DNA from: Williamsia sp. 1135
GTDB taxonomy: Bacteria; Actinomycetota; Actinomycetes; Mycobacteriales; Mycobacteriaceae
Assembly (NCBI RefSeq): GCF_002095395.1
Contig: NZ_MJEI01000073.1
Location: 1 to 63,923 of the forward strand
DNA: 63,923 bases
Direction of reading: 5' to 3'
Positions 18,117 through 25,813 of the stretch are shown here, one piece after another. Within the stretch, counting starts at the first letter, position 1; every line of letters starts with the position of its first letter. The notes below the pieces were generated by a model that made no database searches, had not been told where the DNA came from, and worked only from the letters and a program-made list of their open reading frames with translations. Position numbers and translations under genes: made by a program.

Positions 18117-18536
18117 TCAGGCCGGCTGCACCGATCCGACGTTCTCGCTGCGCTCGACCAGGAACGGCTTGCTCATCACCAGCGCGATCGTGACCACAGT
18201 CAGCACGATGAAAACGGCGACCAGTACAACGACGGACCCGGGGACGCCGGAGACGAAGAACGCGGGCACGGCTGACAACGCCGAGAGGAATCGGGTGATC
18301 ACCACTCCGCGGACTGCATTGCGATTTCGCTTCCTCAACGCGATGACGGCCAGGACGATCGTCGCGACTCCCATCACTCCGGAGAACACCAGAACGGCAA
18401 ACGGTGGCCCCGCGGCAGCGCCCTCGGGAGTGGGCATTGCAAGTCCGGCGATGTCGAGCACGCCGATGATGAGCGCAAGTACCAGTCCGATCTTGACCTT
18501 CTTGTTCAACGTGCCCGACTCTGTTGCAGCGTCCAT
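18117..18536 (-). CDS. Small integral membrane protein
   Basis: A 139-residue protein starting MDAATESGTLNKKVKIG with four predicted transmembrane helices: IGLVLALIIGVLDIAGLAM, FAVLVFSGVMGVATIVLAVI, RFLSALSAVPAFFV, and VVVLVAVFIVLTVVTIALVM. A charged linker RKRNRNAVR separates helices two and three. I recognise no functional motif. It is divergent from the response-regulator gene that starts 160 bp away, which makes it a candidate target of that two-component system, though no shared site was identified. Confidence 0.75.
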   Translation of the reverse strand: MDAATESGTLNKKVKIGLVLALIIGVLDIAGLAMPTPEGAAAGPPFAVLVFSGVMGVATIVLAVIALRKRNRNAVRGVVITRFLSALSAVPAFFVSGVPGSVVVLVAVFIVLTVVTIALVMSKPFLVERSENVGSVQPA

Positions 18537-18695
18537 CGTGGTCGTCCGTTCCGTGTGAAGTGAAGTGATGAGAACAGAATGGGCCGCCGGCGCCGTGCGG
18601 TCATGGGGGTAGGCACCCAGGTGGCCGGGCAATCGCCTTGGTCGAAGGGGGACGAACACCTGGTGGAAGGGGTCCGATGGGGTCAGACTCGTCCC

Positions 18696-19352
18696 ATGGT
18701 CTCGGTTCTGGTGGTTGATGACCATCCGGTGGTCCGCAGCGGGATTCGAGCCCTGCTGTCGTCCCTGGATGGCATCGAGGTGTGCGGTGAGGCCGATTCC
18801 GGCGAGTCCGCCTTGCGCGAAGCCCATCTGTTGAAGCCCGATGTGGTGATCATGGATGTTCACATGCCCGGTGGCGACGGCATCGAGGCGACGCGCAGAA
18901 TATGTTCCGCGCTGCCGAACACCGCGGTTCTCGTGCTGACGATGTTCGAGGATCAGGCGACCGTATTGGCGGCTCTCGAGGCCGGTGCCCGAGGTTATCT
19001 GCTCAAGGGTGCAGGGCAGGACGAGATCGAACACGCGCTACACGCCGCTGCCGTGGGTGAAACCGTGTTCGGCCCATCGATCGCCAAACAACTACTCGAT
19101 GCCGCCGTGGGAACCAAACGCGTTCCTGCCGCAGCGTTTCCGCAATTGACTCCGCGCGAGTTGCAGATACTCGACCGCATCGCGCGCGGTGACGGTAACG
19201 CGGCGATCGCCCGGTCGTTCGAGGTTGCGAACAAGACCGTCAGCAACCACATTTCAGCGATCTTCGCCAAACTGCGAGTCGCCACCCGAGCCGAAGCCAT
19301 CGTGTTGGCGCGTGACAACGGGCTCGGACGGACTGCATCCGGGGAACCGTGA
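18696..19352 (+). CDS. NarL/FixJ-family response regulator
   Basis: A 218-residue DNA-binding response regulator. The receiver domain starts VSVLVVDDHPVVRSGIRALL and the phosphoacceptor is D54 in VVIMDVHMPGGDG; the conserved Lys is in GYLLKGAG. The C-terminal LuxR-type helix-turn-helix is LTPRELQILDRIARGDGNAA through NKTVSNHISAIFAKLRV. I chose the ATG at 18696 because the receiver fold starts there. Its last bases overlap the histidine kinase start (GTGA), so the two are coupled. The regulon is unknown. Confidence 0.93.
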   Translation: MVSVLVVDDHPVVRSGIRALLSSLDGIEVCGEADSGESALREAHLLKPDVVIMDVHMPGGDGIEATRRICSALPNTAVLVLTMFEDQATVLAALEAGARGYLLKGAGQDEIEHALHAAAVGETVFGPSIAKQLLDAAVGTKRVPAAAFPQLTPRELQILDRIARGDGNAAIARSFEVANKTVSNHISAIFAKLRVATRAEAIVLARDNGLGRTASGEP

Positions 19353-21127
19353 TAGTCGAGGTCGGTGGGTTCGCCGTTGCGGTCACGGCTGTTGTCAGCG
19401 GGATCTGCATGCTCGTGTGGATCCGGCGGCACGGCGATGACGACCCGGGTTCTCCGCTTGTCGCCCTCGGGTTCGTCGTATTTGGTGGTGTGCTCGGTGT
19501 CGGCGTGCTGTTGACCGGTGGGTCGGCAACGGAAGAAGCGGGGCGGCTGTTGATCGCCGCTGCACTGGCAGGAGTGGCTCCTCTGACGCTGGCGAATTAT
19601 CCACGTCCCGACACGTCGCTGGCATCGAAAACCGCGATGGTGCTTGTGGGGGTTGCGACCGTCGTGACTCTGCTCGGAACCCGATGGGTGCCGCTGCTGT
19701 GGAGCGGTGCATTGCTCACTACGACGGTGCTGATCGCCCTGGTGTGGTGGCGAACAGAAAGGTCTGTCGGCCGGGACCGACGCTGCATGCTCTGGCTGGT
19801 GACCGTGTCGGCCACTGCGGTGCTGCTGCTCGGACACATGTTGTTCTTCGCGGATTCCCCTGATGGGCAGGTGTTCCTGGTACTCGCGGCGGTCATCGCA
19901 CCGACAGTTCCTCCATTGCTGGCACTCGGGATGACGGTGCCCGACGTGGTCGATATCCGGCTCGTCATCAGCTGGATAGTGCTGTATCTGGCCATGTTCG
20001 AACTCACCGTCGCAGTCTTCTCGGCAGCTACCGTACTCATCGAGAACTCATCCGGGACCCCCACGTCCCGCGCCACCGGGGCGCTGATCGCCTTCGTTGT
20101 GGCGGCTGCGTTCGGGCCGGTGGCGTCCCGCCTGCGAGGTGTCGTGGACGAAGTCCTGTTCGGAAGTCGGGGTGATGCCGTCCACACCCTTTCCGGACTC
20201 GGGGAACAGCTTTCGGCCGCGGGCGGACCGGCAAACTGGGTGCTCAACCTTCGAGATGCGATCGGAGTCCCACGAATCGAATTGTGGGACAACGAACACC
20301 GCATCGCCATCGCTGGGTCCGGTGGCACAGATGATCTCGTGGTGATGCTGGCAGCGGACGGTGAGGAGGTCGGCAAGCTGGTTGTCGGCATACCGGCCGA
20401 TTCGAGACGCCTGCACCCACAAGTTCGTTCGGTGCTGCAACTGGTGGCGGCGCCACTCGCTAGGGCGCTGCAAGGTGTGAATCTCACCGCCGACCTACGC
20501 GAGTCGCGCGGGCAGGTACTGACGGCGCTGGAGGAGGAACGCCGCCGCCTCCGCCGCGATCTTCACGACAGTCTGGGCCCGATCCTCACCGGTGTCGCAT
20601 TCAACACCGATGCCGCTCGTAACCATGCCGCCACCGACCCCGCGGAAACCATTCGCCTGCTCGACACCGTGCGCTCCGAGACCGCCGGCGCCATCGTCGA
20701 GATCCGGCGGTTGGTCGAAGGGTTACGGCCACCGGCCCTCGACGAGATGGGGCTGGTGGGTGCGATGAAGCAGCGCCTGACGCAGCTGAGAACCGCCGAT
20801 GGTGAAACCCTGACGGTGATGGTGACTGCGCCGGAACAACTTCCACCACTGCCAGCCGCAGTCGAGGTCGCTGCCTTCCGGATCGTCGTGGAAGCCGTCA
20901 CGAATGTTGCCCGCCACTCCGGATCTGCCTCTGCCACGGTCACGCTCGACGTGGTCGACCGCAATTTCGTCATCGTCGTGAGAGATGAGGGACGATCAAC
21001 CGGTACCTGGAGACCGGGGACCGGTCTGCAATCGATCCGAGAGCGCAGCGAACAGCTGGGCGGCACAGTTTCCTTCACGTCGGGACACGAGGGTGCTCGG
21101 GTGGACGTGAGCATTCCGTTCGCCTGA
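19349..21127 (+). CDS. Sensor histidine kinase of the NarL-partner (HisKA_3) type
   Basis: A 592-residue membrane kinase. The first 250 residues contain about seven to eight transmembrane helices forming the sensor. A roughly 130-residue linker follows, then the dimerisation/phosphoacceptor motif RRRLRRDLHDSLGPILTG with His near 406. The HATPase_c domain includes VEAVTNVARHSGSASATV (N box) and RDEGRSTGTWRPGTGLQSIR (G boxes). The GTG start overlaps the response regulator stop. It is expected to phosphorylate that regulator in response to a membrane signal. Its architecture resembles streptomycete kinases of unknown ligand. Confidence 0.92.
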   Translation: MIVEVGGFAVAVTAVVSGICMLVWIRRHGDDDPGSPLVALGFVVFGGVLGVGVLLTGGSATEEAGRLLIAAALAGVAPLTLANYPRPDTSLASKTAMVLVGVATVVTLLGTRWVPLLWSGALLTTTVLIALVWWRTERSVGRDRRCMLWLVTVSATAVLLLGHMLFFADSPDGQVFLVLAAVIAPTVPPLLALGMTVPDVVDIRLVISWIVLYLAMFELTVAVFSAATVLIENSSGTPTSRATGALIAFVVAAAFGPVASRLRGVVDEVLFGSRGDAVHTLSGLGEQLSAAGGPANWVLNLRDAIGVPRIELWDNEHRIAIAGSGGTDDLVVMLAADGEEVGKLVVGIPADSRRLHPQVRSVLQLVAAPLARALQGVNLTADLRESRGQVLTALEEERRRLRRDLHDSLGPILTGVAFNTDAARNHAATDPAETIRLLDTVRSETAGAIVEIRRLVEGLRPPALDEMGLVGAMKQRLTQLRTADGETLTVMVTAPEQLPPLPAAVEVAAFRIVVEAVTNVARHSGSASATVTLDVVDRNFVIVVRDEGRSTGTWRPGTGLQSIRERSEQLGGTVSFTSGHEGARVDVSIPFA

Positions 21128-21206
21128 ACGAACTGCGACCGCCTCCGCCAGCCGGGCGAACACCGAGTCTTCCAACCTGCGTGCTCCATTCGGCGGAGAC
21201 TGCGGC

Positions 21207-21611
21207 TCATGCCCATGGCTCCCGCCGGTGCCACCACTGCAGAGTTCGCGGCGCGTCAGTCGGAACCGTCACATCACGAAAGCGGTCGTCGAGCCTGGTG
21301 ACCGCCATGCGAAGTCTGTGGGCATTGCGGCCCTTGCGATGTATGTATTTCTCGAGTTGGGCGCGTGGTTCGCTTCCCAACGAAGAGATGACACAGTCCG
21401 GATGGTCGCAATATTGCGGCTGCGGAGTGCCTGCGAGCAGGAGACTTCGGATATCGACACGGACGTAGTTCCCGGTTCGCTCTCTACGTTCCAGGAACTC
21501 GACTTGGTCTCGCCACCGGTTCAAGTAGGTGATTGTGGTGCTCTGCCGACGCCGCCTGCGCCTGCGTCGCCGAGCATACGACGCCCCGGTGGGGTCGATC
21601 GGGTCAGACAT
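21207..21611 (-). CDS. Hypothetical protein with an N-terminal nine-arginine run
   Basis: A 134-residue basic protein. Residues 14-22 are nine consecutive arginines encoded by mixed Arg codons, which argues against simple slippage. After it come TYLNRWRDQVEFLERRERTG, a CDHPDC pair of cysteines, LEKYIHRKGRNAHRL and a Trp-rich end. I do not recognise the family. The composition suggests nucleic-acid or anionic surface binding, but that is inference. The opposite-strand reading of the same bases looks less protein-like. About 80 bp separate it from the kinase gene, convergently. Confidence 0.45.
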   Translation of the reverse strand: MSDPIDPTGASYARRRRRRRRRQSTTITYLNRWRDQVEFLERRERTGNYVRVDIRSLLLAGTPQPQYCDHPDCVISSLGSEPRAQLEKYIHRKGRNAHRLRMAVTRLDDRFRDVTVPTDAPRTLQWWHRREPWA

Positions 21612-21805
21612 TCGCTTTCAGAAGCGCGTCCGGCTGCATCGTGCGTGGGCGGCTCATGCGCCTTTCAGTGGTGTCATGTCACCGACGCTAACACATCGTG
21701 TTCTGGCTCACTTCTGCGTGCAACTTCCGTGCTCTGACCCGTCTCAACTCATGTAAGGCGCGACCGGGCAATGGGGTTCGGCGCGAGTAATAGGAGGAGA
21801 GAACA

Positions 21806-22003
21806 ATGGCTGACTTCATCGACAAGGCAAAGCACAAGGCCGAAGAGGTTGCGGGCAAGGCGAAGGAGAAGATCGGCGAGGCGACCGGCAATGACGACCT
21901 CCGGGCCGAGGGCGCAGCCGACCAGGGCAAGGGCAAGACCAAGCAGGTCGGCGACAACATCTCCGATGCGGCGTCGAACGTGAAGAGCAAGCTCACCGAC
22001 TGA
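21806..22003 (+). CDS. CsbD-family stress protein
   Basis: A 65-residue, highly charged, Lys/Ala/Glu-rich protein of the CsbD family (MADFIDKAKHKAEEVAGKAK, with IGEATGNDDLRAEGAADQGK in the middle). The family is induced by general stress in Bacillus and many Actinobacteria; molecular function is unknown. A strong ribosome binding site (AGGAGGAG) precedes the ATG. It is followed by a terminator-like hairpin and lies next to another small membrane-associated gene. Confidence 0.93.
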   Translation: MADFIDKAKHKAEEVAGKAKEKIGEATGNDDLRAEGAADQGKGKTKQVGDNISDAASNVKSKLTD

Positions 22004-22034
22004 GTTCGGCTGCCACTCAAGTTGCGAGGGGTGG

Positions 22035-22060
22035 GGTGGTGGCCGGTATCGGCCACCACC
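22035..22060 (+). terminator. Hairpin downstream of csbD-like gene
   Basis: An 11-bp stem GGTGGTGGCCG / CGGCCACCACC with a 4-nt loop (GTAT). It is followed by a pyrimidine-rich tract TCCTCTCTCCTT rather than pure T. Probable terminator or attenuator before the next small gene. Confidence 0.65.
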
Positions 22061-22099
22061 TCCTCTCTCCTTACCCGTGAGACGAGAACAAGGAGAACC

Positions 22100-22345
22100 A
22101 TGATCCCGCTGTTGGCACGAAAATACCTGTACCGCTACCTGATTCTCGCAATCGTTCTGCCGCTGGTCGCAAAGATTCTACTGACGGCAGGGCATCGGAT
22201 AGAGCGGCGAAACGACAATCCGACGGCCGTATCAAGACTGCTGATAAGAATTGGCTCGTACAGTCGGCGTAAGGCGCGTACTGCTGACGCCGATGACGAA
22301 CAGAAGAAGCCGCCTCGGTCGATCATCGGGCGCCGCGGGAAGTAA
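22100..22345 (+). CDS. Small membrane-anchored basic protein, function unknown
   Basis: An 81-residue protein starting MIPLLARKYLYRYLILAIVL. One transmembrane helix (about residues 13-30) is followed by a strongly basic cytosolic tail (RKARTADADDEQKKPPRSI). The ribosome binding site AAGGAG lies 7 bp before the ATG. It lies 97 bp after the CsbD gene, so the two may be stress co-regulated. No known domain recognised. Confidence 0.65.
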   Translation: MIPLLARKYLYRYLILAIVLPLVAKILLTAGHRIERRNDNPTAVSRLLIRIGSYSRRKARTADADDEQKKPPRSIIGRRGK

Positions 22346-22353
22346 CCCGCAGT

Positions 22354-23016
22354 CTACGGCTGTCGCAGGATTGCGCTGATGCGATCGACGATTTCACCGG
22401 CCACGTCAAGGGTGGCCGAATCATCTGCAGGACAATATCTGTCGGCGTCCGCGTCGTAGATGGCGCCGGCGATCGAGCCATGGTCGGCATCGAAGGTGAT
22501 GAGCTCGCGCGGCCAATCGTCGAGCGCAGCGGCGAAATCTTCACTCGCAGTGAGCGGAACCACGTCATCGGACATGCCGTGTAACAGCGTGATCGGTATC
22601 CGAGCTCCGGTCGGCAGATCGCCAGTGGGGAGGCTTTCGCCCGTCAGCGGATTGGTTGCGCCGAACGCACCGGCCAAGGTGATGACCCGTGACACGGGAC
22701 TGCCGTAGTGGTCGGCGTGTAGAGCCACTCCGGCGGCCGCCGTCCCGCCCAGCGACCAGCCGATCAGCGCGAATGTACCGGCGGCTGCGGCGTAACGCAG
22801 GGACCCCAACAGGTCGTCGCGACCACGGTCGGCGGCATGCGAATCCCAGTCGGGAACGATCACGTAGAACCCATGATCGGCGAGCAGCGTCGCGAATGGT
22901 CGCAACACTGCCCGTGCATCGGTCTGGGTGCCGTGCCACAACAGGACAACAGGGTCCGTCGCGTCGCCGAATACATCGACTAGCCGGCCCGAGGCGTATT
23001 CATTGGTCTCCACCAC
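22354..23016 (-). CDS. Alpha/beta hydrolase (dienelactone hydrolase/PET-hydrolase-like fold)
   Basis: A 220-residue hydrolase. Motifs: VVLLWHGTQTDARAVLRPF (oxyanion region), FYVIVPDWDSHAADRG, nucleophile elbow IGWSLGGTAAAG, acid in LLHGMSDDVVPLT, and base in DADHGSIAG. The in-frame reading continues upstream for 140 more codons, but that part is the antisense of a repeat-encoding gene and is rich in Ala/Thr/Pro with no hydrolase similarity. I therefore place the start at the GTG near 23016 (VVETNEYASG). It is divergent from the cysteine-ladder gene, 52 bp away. Confidence 0.75.
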   Translation of the reverse strand: MVETNEYASGRLVDVFGDATDPVVLLWHGTQTDARAVLRPFATLLADHGFYVIVPDWDSHAADRGRDDLLGSLRYAAAAGTFALIGWSLGGTAAAGVALHADHYGSPVSRVITLAGAFGATNPLTGESLPTGDLPTGARIPITLLHGMSDDVVPLTASEDFAAALDDWPRELITFDADHGSIAGAIYDADADRYCPADDSATLDVAGEIVDRISAILRQP

Positions 23017-23068
23017 TCCAGTGTGCCCAGCGACGGAACCCGAGACACATCGCGGGGACTGCGGCAGA

Positions 23069-23515
23069 ATGACCGGCGTGATGAAATCCTGCGGTACCGG
23101 CAGCACAGTCGTCGACTCGGCGGCCACGGCGGATTCAACCGCGGTGGCGGGGTCGATGGCCACCTCGTCGAGCGCCGCCGTGGCGGGATCGATCGGGACT
23201 GTGGCGAGTGCAGGTGTCGCGGGTTCGGCAGGGACTGTGGCGAGCGCTGGGGTCGGTACCTCCGTTGCGACGGTGGCCAGTGCTGTGGTCGCGGGCTCTG
23301 CGGTCACCGCGACGAGCGCGGTGGTCGCCGGAAGTGCCGGCACCGCATTCTCTTTCGGCATCGCAGGGTGTCTCGGCGTCGTGGCGAGCGCGCTGTGCCA
23401 GCGGTGCATCGCCTGTGTGGGGTGCGTCGGATGCACGGACTGCATCGGGTGTGTGGGGTGCTACAACTGCTCCGGCCTGCGCGGTGCGGTCGGTTTGCGC
23501 GACGTGCATGTCTGA
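23069..23515 (+). CDS. Cysteine-ladder three-residue-repeat protein (unrecognised family)
   Basis: A 148-residue protein with an exact three-residue periodicity from about residue 25 to the end. It begins as Ser-based triplets (VAG-SIG-TVA-SAG and similar), then switches in the same register to cysteines. Nine Cys fall at consecutive every-third positions (C-QR-C-IA-C-VG-C-VG-C-TD-C-IG-C-VG-C-YN-C). The end is SGLRGAVGLRDVHV. Such short periods are typical of narrow beta-solenoids, where the repeated position would stack into a ladder of Ser then Cys. There is no signal peptide or transmembrane helix. The stop is 8 bp before a DAPG-hydrolase-like gene. A metal-binding, redox or adhesive role is speculation. 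Confidence 0.72.
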   Translation: MTGVMKSCGTGSTVVDSAATADSTAVAGSMATSSSAAVAGSIGTVASAGVAGSAGTVASAGVGTSVATVASAVVAGSAVTATSAVVAGSAGTAFSFGIAGCLGVVASALCQRCIACVGCVGCTDCIGCVGCYNCSGLRGAVGLRDVHV

Positions 23516-23523
23516 GCGCGGTT

Positions 23524-24444
23524 GTGCCGCGATATCAGATCACAGCCGCTGACCGCCGGGCTCTGCCCGAAGCGTTGCGAGGTCGGTCGAGCGGCCACCT
23601 CGGCTACGACGAAGCCGAACGCAGGCGGCCTTTCGCGCACTACTTTCGCTCGCACACCGAGCCGATCCAATCGCACGTCCATCAGGGACTACTGCGTGGC
23701 CGCGTCCCGGCCGAGTTCGGCTACGAGGTCGACGATGCTCCCGCGCAACTGAGGGCGCCCGGCTACGGCCCGATGGAAACCGGCTGCACGCGGACGGTGA
23801 ACGGTACTGTGCTCGTCGCGTGTCTGACTGATATGCCCGGTGTCACCGCGGACATGTGGGACTGGTGGTTCGGGTGGCACCTGGCGGACTCCGCACGCTA
23901 CAAACTATGGCATCCGGTGGCGCACCAGCAAGCGTGTGTCGCCGAGGATCGCAGCGGCGACCCAGGCCTGACGGACCGAGAGAAGTACATCGACAACGTC
24001 TCCTTTGTCGATGAGTACATCGGTGCCAAGAAGCTGCGTCTGGCAATCCGTTTCGTCGATCCCACAACGCTCGGATTTGCCGATCGCCCCAGCGTGACGC
24101 ACATCTGCGCCCGGATCGGCGTGACCTACCTGCCGGTGGCAGCCGGATGGCTCGTCCATCAGGTGCGGCCCACCGACCGCGGCTGCGAGATGCGGTCCCG
24201 GTTCTTCATGGGTCCAGGCGAGATCCTCTCGCTCCCGGGCAAGGCGGTTTCCGTACCCGGTGCCGCACCGTTCCTCACGTCTCGCGTGGGCAGGATGATC
24301 GCGCACCCGGTTGTCGACGTCGCGGTACGAACGAACTTCAACGATCGTCTCGCTCACGACCTGCTTCACCACTGCGCGAGCGAGATGAACCACCTTGCAG
24401 GCTTTTTGCCGGCGTTGTACGACGAGTTCAAGTCGGTGCCCTGA
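23524..24444 (+). CDS. DAPG hydrolase (PhlG)-like zinc hydrolase
   Basis: A 306-residue protein similar to 2,4-diacetylphloroglucinol hydrolase and phloretin hydrolase, which cleave C-C bonds next to phloroglucinol rings using zinc. Key features are MWDWWFGWHLADSARYKLWHP, a Glu in DEYIGAKKL, and near the C-terminus an HxxxE motif in HHCASEMNHLAGFLPALY (His near 283, Glu near 287). These correspond to the PhlG zinc ligands. The GTG start at 23524 follows the cysteine-ladder gene by 8 bp, so they are probably one operon. The stop is 1 bp from the convergent MarR gene. Substrate unknown; a polyketide or aromatic ketone is plausible. Confidence 0.82.
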   Translation: MPRYQITAADRRALPEALRGRSSGHLGYDEAERRRPFAHYFRSHTEPIQSHVHQGLLRGRVPAEFGYEVDDAPAQLRAPGYGPMETGCTRTVNGTVLVACLTDMPGVTADMWDWWFGWHLADSARYKLWHPVAHQQACVAEDRSGDPGLTDREKYIDNVSFVDEYIGAKKLRLAIRFVDPTTLGFADRPSVTHICARIGVTYLPVAAGWLVHQVRPTDRGCEMRSRFFMGPGEILSLPGKAVSVPGAAPFLTSRVGRMIAHPVVDVAVRTNFNDRLAHDLLHHCASEMNHLAGFLPALYDEFKSVP

Positions 24445-24445
24445 C

Positions 24446-24898
24446 TCATCCGGGGTCGGATGCGAGAAGTGAGTCGCGGCACGACGTGAGCAGCGCGAGA
24501 AGTCTCGACATGTCGGGCGCCGCGAGTTGGCTGGTCATCGTGTTCGCGACCGCAGCGACTTCGATGTGCGCACGTTCGAGTAGGGACGCTGCTGCAGGGG
24601 TGAGAACGGTGGCACGTTCGCGTCGTGGTCCGGGCTCCTCGGAACGCTCGATGAGTCCGCGTTTCTCCAGCCCCTGCAACAGGACATTCATGGATTGGCG
24701 CGACACAAAGGCGTGCCGGGCGAGTTCGGAACTCGTACTGGCGGGTGTGTGATCCAGAGCCTGCAGGCATGCGTACTGCGGCACGCTCAGTTCCAGGTGG
24801 CGCAGTCGCTCGGCCATACGCTGATGGAGGATCGCCTGGGTCTCCTTGACCAGAAGCCCCAACGCCTCGGCAGCTGTGTCGTCACGCAATTGTGTCAT
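24446..24898 (-). CDS. MarR-family transcriptional regulator
   Basis: A 150-residue winged-helix regulator. The recognition region is ASTSSELARHAFVSRQSMNVLLQGLEKRGL split over helix and wing, followed by the basic wing EEPGPRRERATVLTP. It is divergent from a VOC-family gene. Two copies of a TGTCAnnnTnTTGACA palindrome lie in the gap, the first overlapping this gene's own start codon. Autorepression and control of the VOC gene are therefore likely. The signal is unknown. Confidence 0.9.
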   Translation of the reverse strand: MTQLRDDTAAEALGLLVKETQAILHQRMAERLRHLELSVPQYACLQALDHTPASTSSELARHAFVSRQSMNVLLQGLEKRGLIERSEEPGPRRERATVLTPAAASLLERAHIEVAAVANTMTSQLAAPDMSRLLALLTSCRDSLLASDPG

Positions 24899-24943
24899 GT
24901 CAACATTTTGACACGGCCAGAAATGAGTGTCAGTATATTGACA
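24898..24943. promoter_or_regulatory. Two MarR operators between marR and VOC genes
   Basis: Two related 16-bp palindromes occur here: TGTCAACATTTTGACA at 24898-24913, touching the marR start codon, and TGTCAGTATATTGACA at 24928-24943. They are 30 bp apart (about three helical turns), so two dimers would sit on the same DNA face over the divergent promoter. Confidence 0.8.
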
Positions 24944-24976
24944 TCAACACAAGCCCGACGACAGCAGGAGTTCGAT

Positions 24977-25363
24977 ATGACGAACAGCATCAGCACGACC
25001 ACCAGCGGACCTGACTTCGTCTCGTTCCAGGTGCGCGACCTGGCGGCGTCCGCAACGTTCTACGCGGACGCGATCGGCCTCAACCGGCTACCGGCGGCCA
25101 ACCCCGCTGCAGTGGTGTTCTCCTCGGGCGGAACCGCTTTCGCGGTACGTGAACCGTTTCCCGGAGTGGATCTCGATGCCATCGGCCAACTTGGTGGCGG
25201 CATCGGCGTGTGGTTCGGCAGCGAGGATCCGGCCGGGTTGCACGCACGCCTCGTCGAGCGGGGAGTGCCGATCGTCCAAGAACCGTTCGACGGCCCGTTC
25301 GGGCTGCAGTTCTCGCTCCGTGACCCAGACGGCTACCTCATCACCATTCACACCGCGGGTTGA
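24977..25363 (+). CDS. VOC (glyoxalase/bleomycin-resistance) family protein
   Basis: A 128-residue vicinal-oxygen-chelate fold protein: FVSFQVRDLAASATFYADAI at the start, then paired beta-alpha-beta units ending FSLRDPDGYLITIHTAG. It is probably metal-dependent and acts in detoxification, drug binding or ring cleavage; the sequence does not say which. The ATG at 24977 follows CAGGAG. It is transcribed divergently from a MarR gene and has two MarR operators upstream, implying induction by a small molecule. Confidence 0.9.
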   Translation: MTNSISTTTSGPDFVSFQVRDLAASATFYADAIGLNRLPAANPAAVVFSSGGTAFAVREPFPGVDLDAIGQLGGGIGVWFGSEDPAGLHARLVERGVPIVQEPFDGPFGLQFSLRDPDGYLITIHTAG

Positions 25364-25391
25364 GAGCCTGTCGACGCGACGAGCTGGTCGG

Positions 25392-25796
25392 TCAGCTCGG
25401 AGTAATCGAGCCGTCGACGTACACCCAGTGTCCATCGTACCGTTCGAATCGACTGTGCTCGCTGAGGGTTCCGGCCTGACCGGCTCTGACACGGTAGAAC
25501 GCGGTGAACGCGACCTCGCCTGTCGAGTCGAATGGAGAACCGCCGCGAGTCGATTCGATGTCCAGGCGGTACCAACGCATCGCGTCGTCGAGGTCGAGTT
25601 CGGCCGGCCTCGTGCGCGGGTGCCAGCTGTGGAGCAGGTAGTTGCGGTCGCCGGTCGCGAAGGCGGTGAAGCGCGACCGCATCAGTGCTTCGGCGGTCGG
25701 CGCCGGGCGGTCGCCGGCCAATACTGGTCCGCAGCAGTCGTCGAAGGGGAGTCCGCTGGTGCATGGGCAGCGTCGATCGGAGATGGCCACCGACAC
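25392..25796 (-). CDS. YchJ/UPF0225 family protein with SEC-C zinc motif
   Basis: A 134-residue protein. The N-terminal CPCTSGLPFDDCCGP is a SEC-C type zinc-binding motif (CxCxnCC). The segment ALMRSRFTAFATGDRNYLLHSWH is the YchJ domain signature, followed by an NTF2-like fold with RFERYDGHWVYVDG. Function is unknown; the SEC-C motif in other proteins contacts ribosomes or SecB. The next gene on the same strand ends 17 bp upstream of this region's far side, so the order is AraC gene then YchJ reading convergently with VOC. Confidence 0.9.
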   Translation of the reverse strand: MSVAISDRRCPCTSGLPFDDCCGPVLAGDRPAPTAEALMRSRFTAFATGDRNYLLHSWHPRTRPAELDLDDAMRWYRLDIESTRGGSPFDSTGEVAFTAFYRVRAGQAGTLSEHSRFERYDGHWVYVDGSITPS

Positions 25797-25813
25797 AGCC
25801 TAGGTGGGTGCGG

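Noticed and set aside
23017-23445. In-frame N-terminal extension of the minus-strand hydrolase (Ala/Thr/Pro repeats)
   Set aside because: It is the antisense of the plus-strand three-residue repeat gene, which explains its periodicity. The hydrolase fold begins at about 23016, and the plus-strand product has a conserved-looking Cys ladder and terminal motif.
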